Positions 50,810 through 57,935 of a stretch of DNA of 64,000 nt are shown here, in pieces. The translations under genes and the position numbers were made by a program. This DNA comes from Acidovorax sp. NCPPB 4044 (GTDB taxonomy: Bacteria; Pseudomonadota; Gammaproteobacteria; Burkholderiales; Burkholderiaceae_C): NCBI RefSeq assembly GCF_028069655.1, contig NZ_JAMCOS010000001.1, forward strand, positions 2,200,001 to 2,264,000, written 5' to 3'. Every line of letters starts with the position of its first letter. The stretch's first letter is position 1. The notes under the pieces were generated by a model. The model did no database searches and was not told the DNA's origin. It was given only the letters and a program-made list of their open reading frames with translations.

Positions 50810-51592
50810 CGACTGGAGCACGGTGCACCATCCGTCGGAGCCATCGTTGCCGTGCACGCTGCCGACCCCCAGGGCCAGCAAGCGCTGTCGGGCGAGGCCG
50901 GGCAGGCTCGCCAGGTGTTTGCCGCCGGCCCCGGCGCTGAAATGCGCCGCAGCCGCAGGGTCCTGGTCGCAGAACGCCTCGCGCACCTCGTCTCCCACTT
51001 CGAAAGCGCTGGGCCCGATGCAAGGGCCCAGCCAGGCGAGGACATCGCCGCGGGCAGGGAGCCCCTCCGCTACAGAGGCGGCTTCCGTTGGCGCAGGTCC
51101 CGCCACGCGACGGCTGCCGAAGCACGCCAGCGCCTGCTCCAGCACCCCGCCGGCCAGGCCGCGCCAGCCCGCATGGGCGGCTGCGACACGCGTCCCTTGC
51201 CGATCGGCGAAGAGCACCGGCAGGCAGTCGGCCACCATGATGGTGCAGGCGCGGCCGGGCAGGCTGGCGGTGCAGGCGTCGGCTGGCGTGCCGTCAGGAG
51301 GATCCGCGTCCAGATCCGCCACGCATGTTCCATGCACCTGCTTGAGAAACCGGGGCACTACATCCGATCCGTCCCAGGCCGCCAGCCCGTCACGCAGCCG
51401 CTGGCGGTTCTGCCCCACGGCATGCGGGCTATCGTCCACGTGGTCACCCAGGTTAAAGGTGGCCCAAGGCCCCTGGCTCACCCCGCCCGATCGCGTGGTG
51501 CAGAGGGCGTGTACATGCGCGGGCGCTGGCCAGTCGGGGCGCAGCCAATCGGTCGGCAGGCCGGTCACGGCCGGTATGGCGGGGCCCGCCAT
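50711..51592 (-). CDS. pgeF: Peptidoglycan editing factor PgeF (YfiH/laccase-domain)
   Basis: A 293-residue protein of the YfiH family. Metal or active-site motifs are LKQVHGTC, VADCLPVLFAD and AAHAGWRGLAGGVLEQ (His, Cys, His), and the C-terminal block reads SRFFSHRA. Family members remove wrongly inserted amino acids from peptidoglycan precursors and have also been reported to act on purine nucleosides. The ATG at 51592 overlaps the stop of the upstream GST gene (TGATG). The 3' end overlaps the convergent small membrane-protein gene by 99 bp. Complete. Confidence 0.9.
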   Translation of the reverse strand: MAGPAIPAVTGLPTDWLRPDWPAPAHVHALCTTRSGGVSQGPWATFNLGDHVDDSPHAVGQNRQRLRDGLAAWDGSDVVPRFLKQVHGTCVADLDADPPDGTPADACTASLPGRACTIMVADCLPVLFADRQGTRVAAAHAGWRGLAGGVLEQALACFGSRRVAGPAPTEAASVAEGLPARGDVLAWLGPCIGPSAFEVGDEVREAFCDQDPAAAAHFSAGAGGKHLASLPGLARQRLLALGVGSVHGNDGSDGWCTVLQSSRFFSHRASMGLSGVSGGRMAACIWIGRRAEV

Positions 51593-52260
51593 CACCCTTC
51601 GCTGTCCGGGCATGCGGAGGGATGCGCCGCCCGGAAGGCCGGCAATGCCGCGGCGGTTTCCCAGGCAGCCATCGTGCGCGGCAGACCGTCCAGGTCCACC
51701 TGGAAGCGCTGGGCATTGAAGATCTGGGGGACCAGGCAGCAGTCGGCCAGCGTGGGCACATCGCCCCAACAGAGCTGCGACGCAGGCAGGCCGGCGGCTT
51801 CGCGCCCGCGCGCGAGCAGGTCCAGTTGCCGCTCGAAAGCCTGCAGGCCTCCCCGCGTCCAATGCCGGTACCACGCGGTCTTGGCGGCTTCGTCCTGCCC
51901 CAGATCCTGGGTGAGGTACTTGAGCACCCGCAGGTTGTTGATCGGGTGGATGTCGCAAGCCACCATCTGCGCCAGCGTGCGCACGTAGGCGCGGCCGAGC
52001 GCATCGGCCGGCAGCAGCGGGGGCTCCGGATGGGTCTCTTCGAGGTATTCGACGATGGCCATGGACTGGGTGAGCGTGGTCCCGTCGTCCAGCTCCAGCG
52101 CCGGCACCAGCGTGTCGCCCACGCGCTCGGCGTAGGCGGGGGCACGGTGCTCCGCGCGCACCAGATGCACCGGCACGTACTCGTAGGAGAGGCCCTTCAG
52201 GGCCAAGGCGATGCGCACGCGGTAGGAAGCGGAGGATCGGAAGTAGTTGAACAGCTTCAT
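51592..52260 (-). CDS. maiA: Maleylacetoacetate/maleylpyruvate isomerase (zeta-class GST)
   Basis: A 222-residue glutathione transferase. The thioredoxin-like N-domain contains SSASYRVRIALALKGLSYEYVPV; zeta enzymes usually read SSCxxRVRIAL, so the Cys is replaced by Ala while the catalytic Ser remains. The QSMAIVEYLEE block and the helical C-domain (ACDIHPINNLRVLKYL) are typical. It isomerises maleylacetoacetate or maleylpyruvate in aromatic acid catabolism. A fumarylacetoacetate-hydrolase relative lies divergently 111 bp away, so the two probably serve consecutive steps. No ring-cleavage gene is here. Confidence 0.88.
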   Translation of the reverse strand: MKLFNYFRSSASYRVRIALALKGLSYEYVPVHLVRAEHRAPAYAERVGDTLVPALELDDGTTLTQSMAIVEYLEETHPEPPLLPADALGRAYVRTLAQMVACDIHPINNLRVLKYLTQDLGQDEAAKTAWYRHWTRGGLQAFERQLDLLARGREAAGLPASQLCWGDVPTLADCCLVPQIFNAQRFQVDLDGLPRTMAAWETAAALPAFRAAHPSACPDSEG

Positions 52261-52371
52261 GGTTCGGCGAGCATAACGTCCGTGCATGGCACACTCTGTC
52301 GACCCTGCCCTGCGCACCGGCGCTGCCCGGCGCGCTGCGGCCTCCTCCGCAACCCCAGCCGAAGATCGACC

Positions 52372-53067
52372 ATGAACTACGTGATTCCTCCCGCCCCCAT
52401 CGCGAGCGTGCCCGTGGCGGGCTCCGGAGACCGGTTTCCGGTCCACCGCATCTACTGCGTGGGCCGCAACTACGAAGAGCACGCAAAGGAGATGGGATTC
52501 ACCGGGCGCGAGCCGCCCTTTTTCTTCCTGAAGCCCGCAGACAGCATCGTCCCGACGGCCACCGGCGAAACGGGCACCCTGCCCTACCCCACGCTCACCG
52601 CCAACCTGCACCATGAGATCGAACTGGTGGTGGCCATCGGCCGGGGTGGCAAGAACATCGCTGCGGCCGACGCGCACCAGCATATCTACGGCTATGCGGT
52701 CGGCCTGGACATGACACGCCGCGACCTCCAGAACGAGATGAAGAAACAGGGGCGCCCCTGGTGCATCGGCAAGGGTTTCGAGCACAGTGCGCCCATCGGC
52801 CCCATCACGCCCAAGGCGCAGGCCGGCGACGTGGAGCAGGCCGGGATCTGGCTCTCGGTCAACGGCACGGAGCGCCAGCGCAGCAGCGTGCAGCGCCTGA
52901 TCTGGAACATCGCCGAAACCATCGAACACCTCTCCGCCGCCTGGGAACTGCAACCCGGCGACCTGATCTTCACGGGCACGCCCGAAGGCGTGGGCGCGGT
53001 GGTCCGGGGCGATGTGCTGGAAGGCGGTGTGGACGGCCTGGGAACCTTGCGCGTGGCCGTGGCGTGA
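52372..53067 (+). CDS. Fumarylacetoacetate-hydrolase-family protein (fumarylpyruvate hydrolase-like)
   Basis: A 231-residue FAH-fold enzyme. The binding motif YCVGRNYEEHAKEMG, then PPFFFLKPADSIV, the metal-binding HHEIELVVAIG (Glu-x-Glu) and GYAVGLDMTRRDLQ (Asp) are followed by the FTGTPEGVG loop. The short form without the N-terminal SH3-like domain resembles fumarylpyruvate hydrolases of the gentisate route. The divergent zeta-GST neighbour supports that role, hydrolysing fumarylpyruvate or fumarylacetoacetate. Exact substrate uncertain. Confidence 0.85.
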   Translation: MNYVIPPAPIASVPVAGSGDRFPVHRIYCVGRNYEEHAKEMGFTGREPPFFFLKPADSIVPTATGETGTLPYPTLTANLHHEIELVVAIGRGGKNIAAADAHQHIYGYAVGLDMTRRDLQNEMKKQGRPWCIGKGFEHSAPIGPITPKAQAGDVEQAGIWLSVNGTERQRSSVQRLIWNIAETIEHLSAAWELQPGDLIFTGTPEGVGAVVRGDVLEGGVDGLGTLRVAVA

Positions 53068-53091
53068 ACGCTGGCGCACCGGTCGTCCAGT

Positions 53092-53133
53092 CACTACAAA
53101 AACAATAGCAAACAATCCAATGGATCCGGCGAC
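53092..53133 (+). repeat. Dispersed hairpin-tail repeat, copy E (decayed)
   Basis: Plus-strand text actacaaaaacaatagcaaa then caatccaatggatccggc shows the right half of the hairpin and most of the tail. It lies in the 90-bp gap between the FAH-family gene and the Nudix gene. The stem is imperfect and the last bases (gacaccc) diverge from the ggcatg end of other copies. Confidence 0.6.
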
Positions 53134-53157
53134 ACCCGTCAGTTTTCATCCATACCC

Positions 53158-53709
53158 ATGACCTTACGCAGCCCGATCAAGCACTGCCGAGAATGCGGCG
53201 CCGCAGTGGTGTACCGCGTGCCCGACGATGGCGACACCAAGCCGCGCGCGGTCTGTCCGGCGTGCCACACCATCCATTACGAGAACCCGCTCAACGTGGT
53301 GGGCACCGTTCCCGCGCTGGGCGACCGGGTGCTGCTGTGCAAGCGCAACATCGAACCGCGCTGGGGCAAGTGGACCCTGCCGGCCGGTTTCATGGAACTG
53401 AACGAAACGACCGCCGAAGGGGCCGCGCGCGAGACGGACGAAGAAGCCGGCGCCCAGATCGCCATGGGCCCGCTCTTCTCGGTGGTCAATGTGCCCCGGG
53501 TGGGGCAGGTGCATCTTTTCTACCTGGCAACGCTGCAGAGCGACCAGTTCGACCCGGGCTACGAAACCATCGAAGCCCGGCTGTTCACCGAGCAGGAGAT
53601 CCCCTGGGACGAGATCGCCTTCCGGACGGTGAAGACCACGCTGGAGCGCTATTTCGCCGACCGTCGCGCGGGTGCGTTCGGCATGCACTGCGTCGACCTC
53701 ACCGACTGA
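53158..53709 (+). CDS. Nudix hydrolase with N-terminal zinc ribbon
   Basis: A 183-residue protein. A zinc ribbon (CRECGAAV ... AVCPACHTIHYENPL) is followed by a Nudix domain with a complete box GFMELNETTAEGAARETDEE followed by AGA. The layout resembles NudC-type NADH/NAD-cap pyrophosphatases, but the protein is shorter and lacks the NudC N-terminal domain. The zinc-ribbon-Nudix form is common in proteobacteria and hydrolyses nucleoside diphosphates linked to other groups. Substrate unknown. Confidence 0.88.
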   Translation: MTLRSPIKHCRECGAAVVYRVPDDGDTKPRAVCPACHTIHYENPLNVVGTVPALGDRVLLCKRNIEPRWGKWTLPAGFMELNETTAEGAARETDEEAGAQIAMGPLFSVVNVPRVGQVHLFYLATLQSDQFDPGYETIEARLFTEQEIPWDEIAFRTVKTTLERYFADRRAGAFGMHCVDLTD

Positions 53710-53715
53710 CCGGAA

Positions 53716-53733
53716 AGGGGGCTTTCGCCCCCT
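53716..53733. terminator. Hairpin after the Nudix gene, possible terminator
   Basis: Stem AGGGGGC / GCCCCCT with a TTTC loop, 6 bp after the Nudix stop. No T-run follows on the plus strand; the minus strand has only TTTCC. Convergent position to the next gene (stop at 53771) supports a terminator role, but the signal is incomplete. Confidence 0.5.
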
Positions 53734-53770
53734 GAATTCATTCTCCCGGTATGGAATGCTAGAGCTGTGC

Positions 53771-54553
53771 CTACTTCAGCCACTTGTCCGAGGCCAGCTT
53801 CAGCTGGCCGCGCGCATCGATCAGGCCCCAGACGAACTCCATCACGCGCGAGTAGTCGGCATCGTCCTTGGGCAGCATGAAGCCCAGCGTGTTCTGGGGC
53901 GTCAGCGGCGTGGCGACGAAGGCGGCATGCAGGCGGGGGTCGGCCTTGGCGTAATGCAGTGCTTCGTAGGTCTCGGTGATCATCACGTCGCCCTTGCCTT
54001 CGGCGATCAAGGCCGGGATTTCCGCGTTCTTGTCATGCGTGCCGACCTGGGCCGCCTTGAGGTTCTCCAGCACGAAGGTTTCGTTGGTGCCGCCCGGGTT
54101 CTTGATGACGCGCACTGCGGGCTGGTTCAGATCGGCCAGCGTCTTGTATTTGTCCTTGTCCGCGGCGCGCACCAGCGCCACCTTACCGAAGGGGGCGTAG
54201 CCCGGGAGCATTTCGATCTGGCGGATGCGGGTCACGTTGCGCGTGATGCCGCCCACGGCCACGTCGAACTTGTCGGACTGGATGTCCTTCATCAGATTGG
54301 GCCAGCTCGTCGGTACGTACTCGACCTTCACGCCCATTTCCTTGGCCATGAGTTCGATCACATCGATGTCATGGCCGGAGTAGCCCGCATCCGTCTTGAT
54401 CGCGAAAGGCCGGTAGTCGCCGGGCGTGCCCACCCGCAGGACTTTCGCCTCCATGATCCGGTCGAGCCGGGGACCGGCGTGCGCGGACTGGGCGAAAACG
54501 CCGACGGCGATGGCCGCGGCCGCGAGAAAGGTGGCAAAAGGAGTGCGCATCAT
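53771..54553 (-). CDS. PheC-like periplasmic protein (cyclohexadienyl dehydratase / solute-binding family)
   Basis: A 260-residue secreted protein with a signal peptide (FATFLAAAAIAVGVFAQSAHA). The mature part reads RLDRIMEAKVLRVGTPGDYRPF, VPTSWPNLMKDIQSDKFDVAVGGI and NPGGTNETF. These blocks follow Pseudomonas PheC, the periplasmic cyclohexadienyl dehydratase that evolved from amino-acid-binding proteins, more closely than ordinary transporter subunits. No permease or ATPase is adjacent, which favours an enzyme or orphan binding protein. Start is ATG 54553 or 54550 (MM). Activity cannot be decided by eye. Confidence 0.7.
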   Translation of the reverse strand: MMRTPFATFLAAAAIAVGVFAQSAHAGPRLDRIMEAKVLRVGTPGDYRPFAIKTDAGYSGHDIDVIELMAKEMGVKVEYVPTSWPNLMKDIQSDKFDVAVGGITRNVTRIRQIEMLPGYAPFGKVALVRAADKDKYKTLADLNQPAVRVIKNPGGTNETFVLENLKAAQVGTHDKNAEIPALIAEGKGDVMITETYEALHYAKADPRLHAAFVATPLTPQNTLGFMLPKDDADYSRVMEFVWGLIDARGQLKLASDKWLK

Positions 54554-54716
54554 GAAGGGTGCCTTGTGCGGTGTGTAGAGGGCTGAGGAAGCGCACGCCC
54601 GGCGCCGCCGGCAAGGCACGGCGTATCCGGGGCATGCGGACGACAGCATAGCTCTGCCGTGCGTCCGGCAGGCGCAGCCCACCGCCTGCCAAAGCCCGCT
54701 GCCGAGGCGCGGAATC

Positions 54717-57287
54717 TCAGGGCCGCGATTCGATGAAGAACGGCTCCGAGCTGCGGCCCGGCACCACGGTGCCCCGCTCCACCGGGGAAACCTCCACGCC
54801 GCCGGCACCCGTGCCACCGGGCTGGAGGGTGGCGCCCGGCACCGCGGAGCGCGTCGGCTCCGCGGGCAAAGCGGCGGGAGGCGTTGCCGCTGGAGCACCG
54901 TCCACCGGCGGCACCGCGCTTTCCGGAGGCACGACCACCTCGGACGGCGGAGCCGCGGGCGCCACGGGGGTCGCGTCCTGCAGTGGCACCAGCGGTGCTT
55001 CGGTGATCTCGGGGCGCGTTTCCGCCGGCACGCTGGCCGGCGGTGCCGTGGCTGGAGCCTGCAGGGCCCCGTCAGCAACCTGCCCGTCGGTGCGGCGCCC
55101 GAACAGGTCGTACACGGCGCCGGCCCACCCGCGCACGCCATCCACGGCCTGCCCCACCCAACTGCTCTCCTCGGTGTCGACGAACTTCTCCCGCGCGTCG
55201 ATCACCCGGGTACGCAAGGCCTGCTGGACGACCTCGCCCACCATCGGCAGCGCACTGTGCGCCCCCTGCCCCCAATAGTCGCTGCGCAGCGTCACGCGGC
55301 CATCGTTGAAGCCCGCCCAGGCACCGGCGACCAGTTGCGGATGCATCAGGATGAACCAGCCATCGGTGTTGTCCTGCGTCGTGCCGGTCTTGCCCGCCAC
55401 ATCGGCCGTGATCCCGTAGCGCGAGCGGATGGCTGCACCCGTGCCTTTGTCCACCACGGCCCGCAAAGCGTCCCGCAGCGCCTGCGCCGGCCCGAGGCCG
55501 AGCACGCGCTCAGGCGCGGCCGGAGCGAAGTCCTCCAGCACCTTGCCGTTCTTGTCTTCGATGCGCGTGATGACCGTGGGCGCGATGTAGCGGCCGGCCT
55601 CCGCGATCGTGCCGTAGGCGGCCACCATTTCCTTGAGCGTCACCGGACTGGTGCCGAGCGCGAGCGAAGGCACGGCATCCAGCGCCGACTCGCGGATGCC
55701 CATCGCACGCGCCAGGGCCGCGACACGGTCCGGCCCCACCTGCTGCATCAGCTGCGCCGTGATGGTGTTCTTCGAATAAGCGAGGCCGTCGCGCAGCGTC
55801 ATGGGCTCGCCGCTGGGCGCCGCCCCTTCGTCCGTGGGGCGCCAGACCTGTCCGCCACCCAGGGGGATTTCCACGGCCTGGTCGATCAGCGTATCGGTGG
55901 GCTGCGCCCCCCGTGCAAACGCCGCGCCGTAGACGAACGGCTTGAACGTCGAGCCGGGCTGTCGCCGCGCGGCCTGCACGTGGTCGAACGGGTCCTGGGC
56001 AAAATCGCGGCTGCCCACCCAGGCTCGGATCTGGCCCGTGCGCGGATCCAGCGCCAGGAAACCGGCCTGCACCCGCGTCTTTTCCTGGCGCAGCTTGCGC
56101 AGGAAATCGGCATCGTCCAGCAGCGATTTCAGCGCTGCTTCCGGCGTGGCGCCTTTGGCCACGGCCGCGGCGTACTGGGCGGATTCCCGCACGAACGACT
56201 GCACCAGCGGGCTCTTGGTGTTCCATGTGCGCGGGCCCCAGGCGCTGTCGGCGACCGACTGCAGCTGCCGCCCCTGCCGCGCCACAGCCTGGTTGGCCAG
56301 GGTCTGCAGCCGGAAATCGATGGTGGTACGGATCACGAGCCCATCGGCATACAGGCTGTACCCGCTGCGGTCGGCCCAGTCGATGAGCTGCTTGCGCAAC
56401 TGCTGCGCCAGATGCGGCGCGGGGCCGGCGGCTTCCACCTGGCGCTCGAAGCGGATGCGCAACGGGCGCTGGGAGAGCGTGTCGAACTCCCTGGCCGTCA
56501 GCTTGCCGCGTTTTTGCATCTGCGCCAGCACCACATTGCGCCGAGCCTGCGCCCTCTCGGGATTGAGCACCGGGTTGTAGTAGCTCGTGCCCTTGAGCAT
56601 GCCGATGAGCGTGGCGCTCTCCAGCACGGTCAGCTTGTCGGCAGATTTGTCGAAATAGGTCCGCGCGGCCATCTCTATGCCGTAGGCGTTGTAGAGAAAG
56701 GGCACCGTGTTGAGGTAGGTTTCCAGGATCTCGTCCTTGGAATACAGCGCCTCGATCTTGAACGCCGTGATCGCTTCCTTGAGCTTGCGTGTGAGCGTCG
56801 GCGCGCGGCCGATGTCCTCGGGGTACAGGTTGCGGGCCAGCTGCTGCGTGATGGTCGAGCCACCCTGCTTGTCCCCGCCCAGGGTCCGGACCACCGCCGA
56901 CGCGGTGCGCCGCCAGTCCAGGCCGAAATGATCGTAGAACCGGTGGTCCTCGGTGGCAATCAGCGCATCCATGACCGACGGTGCGATGTCTTCCAGCGCC
57001 ACCCACTCGCGGTTGACCCAGCGGTATTCCGCCAGCAGCCGGCCATCGGCGGAAACCAGCTGGGCCGGCTGTTCTGTCTTGGCCTTGCGGATGTCGCTGA
57101 TGGCGGGCGTGAAAGGCCACAGGAGCAGGATGTAGAGCAACAGCGCGGCGGGAACGGCGGCCAGTGCCCAGAGCACCCTGTGGCCGGACAAACGCGCACG
57201 CACGGCAGTCGCCACACCGCGCACCCACAAGGGAAAACGCCCGTGGGACGACCAGGAGCGCAGGGAGGCAATCAAAGAAGAAATCAC
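54717..57287 (-). CDS. mrcA: Class A penicillin-binding protein (PBP1a-type)
   Basis: An 856-residue bifunctional peptidoglycan synthase. A transmembrane helix (about 37-58) is followed by the glycosyltransferase-51 domain with catalytic Glu113 in ATEDHRFYDHFG and GGSTITQQLARNLY. The transpeptidase domain has the serine motif STFKP, SKN in YSKNTITAQ, and KTGTT. A Pro/Ala/Glu-rich C-terminal tail of about 120 residues follows. The start appears to be GTG at 57287, as no ATG lies in the first 100 codons, and no good ribosome-binding site is visible. It polymerises and cross-links the cell wall. Catalytic residues intact. Confidence 0.92.
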   Translation of the reverse strand: MISSLIASLRSWSSHGRFPLWVRGVATAVRARLSGHRVLWALAAVPAALLLYILLLWPFTPAISDIRKAKTEQPAQLVSADGRLLAEYRWVNREWVALEDIAPSVMDALIATEDHRFYDHFGLDWRRTASAVVRTLGGDKQGGSTITQQLARNLYPEDIGRAPTLTRKLKEAITAFKIEALYSKDEILETYLNTVPFLYNAYGIEMAARTYFDKSADKLTVLESATLIGMLKGTSYYNPVLNPERAQARRNVVLAQMQKRGKLTAREFDTLSQRPLRIRFERQVEAAGPAPHLAQQLRKQLIDWADRSGYSLYADGLVIRTTIDFRLQTLANQAVARQGRQLQSVADSAWGPRTWNTKSPLVQSFVRESAQYAAAVAKGATPEAALKSLLDDADFLRKLRQEKTRVQAGFLALDPRTGQIRAWVGSRDFAQDPFDHVQAARRQPGSTFKPFVYGAAFARGAQPTDTLIDQAVEIPLGGGQVWRPTDEGAAPSGEPMTLRDGLAYSKNTITAQLMQQVGPDRVAALARAMGIRESALDAVPSLALGTSPVTLKEMVAAYGTIAEAGRYIAPTVITRIEDKNGKVLEDFAPAAPERVLGLGPAQALRDALRAVVDKGTGAAIRSRYGITADVAGKTGTTQDNTDGWFILMHPQLVAGAWAGFNDGRVTLRSDYWGQGAHSALPMVGEVVQQALRTRVIDAREKFVDTEESSWVGQAVDGVRGWAGAVYDLFGRRTDGQVADGALQAPATAPPASVPAETRPEITEAPLVPLQDATPVAPAAPPSEVVVPPESAVPPVDGAPAATPPAALPAEPTRSAVPGATLQPGGTGAGGVEVSPVERGTVVPGRSSEPFFIESRP

Positions 57288-57557
57288 ACAGTCACGGAGG
57301 TCGAAGGCGCAAGCGCGCGGAGGCAGGCCCTACGATCGAGACAAGCGGCCTGCGGGTCACCACCCAAATGGGTCAGGTGTGTGCGGATGGCCGTTGGCAC
57401 GGTGCCGCTGCGGCAGCATGGTAACGGTACCGCCGGCCTGGCCGGGCCGGAGAACGAGGAGGGCTGCACCCGAGCAAACCTTCGTGGTTTCGATGCAAAG
57501 CCCTGTGCTTATCCGCAGTCGGTCGGGAAATGATTTTTTGAAAATATAACTACAGAT

Positions 57558-57932
57558 TCACTCGAAAATCGGCTGCTCGATCACAATGATATTTCCACCA
57601 GGATCCCGCAGGCGCATACTTTTACCCGCAGGGTATTCGAAAATATTATTCGAAAGCAACCCGGCACCGGACAAAAATCGAAAATCCTTCAGCCGACGGA
57701 ATAATGAAACCACATCCGATACAGCAATGGTGAATATTGGCCGAAGAGAATCCGATGTGGCTTCGCAGCTGGAAATCTGCAAGCCCAGAGACTCGTTCTC
57801 AACCGAAACCAGCAAATAATCTCCCATGCCGTAATCAAATGCAACTTTGAATATTTCGAGTTCCGAGACATAGAACATCAACAAGGCTTCTGTATCCGGC
57901 GCTCTAACATGAGACCACATGGATATTTTCAT
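57558..57932 (-). CDS. Low-GC VOC/glyoxalase-fold protein in immunity position
   Basis: A 124-residue single VOC-like domain: MWSHVRAPDTEALLMFYVSE at the start, YLLVSVENESLGLQIS in the middle and RLRDPGGNIIVIEQPIFE at the end, the latter being the typical last strands with Glu. It begins 3 bp after the rhs stop on the same strand and is distinctly A/T-rich, like most immunity genes that travel with variable Rhs tips. I therefore infer it protects against the Rhs C-terminal toxin. A VOC fold is unusual for this job; the known alternative is a small-molecule resistance or isomerase protein. Confidence 0.6.
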   Translation of the reverse strand: MKISMWSHVRAPDTEALLMFYVSELEIFKVAFDYGMGDYLLVSVENESLGLQISSCEATSDSLRPIFTIAVSDVVSLFRRLKDFRFLSGAGLLSNNIFEYPAGKSMRLRDPGGNIIVIEQPIFE

Positions 57933-57935
57933 AAA

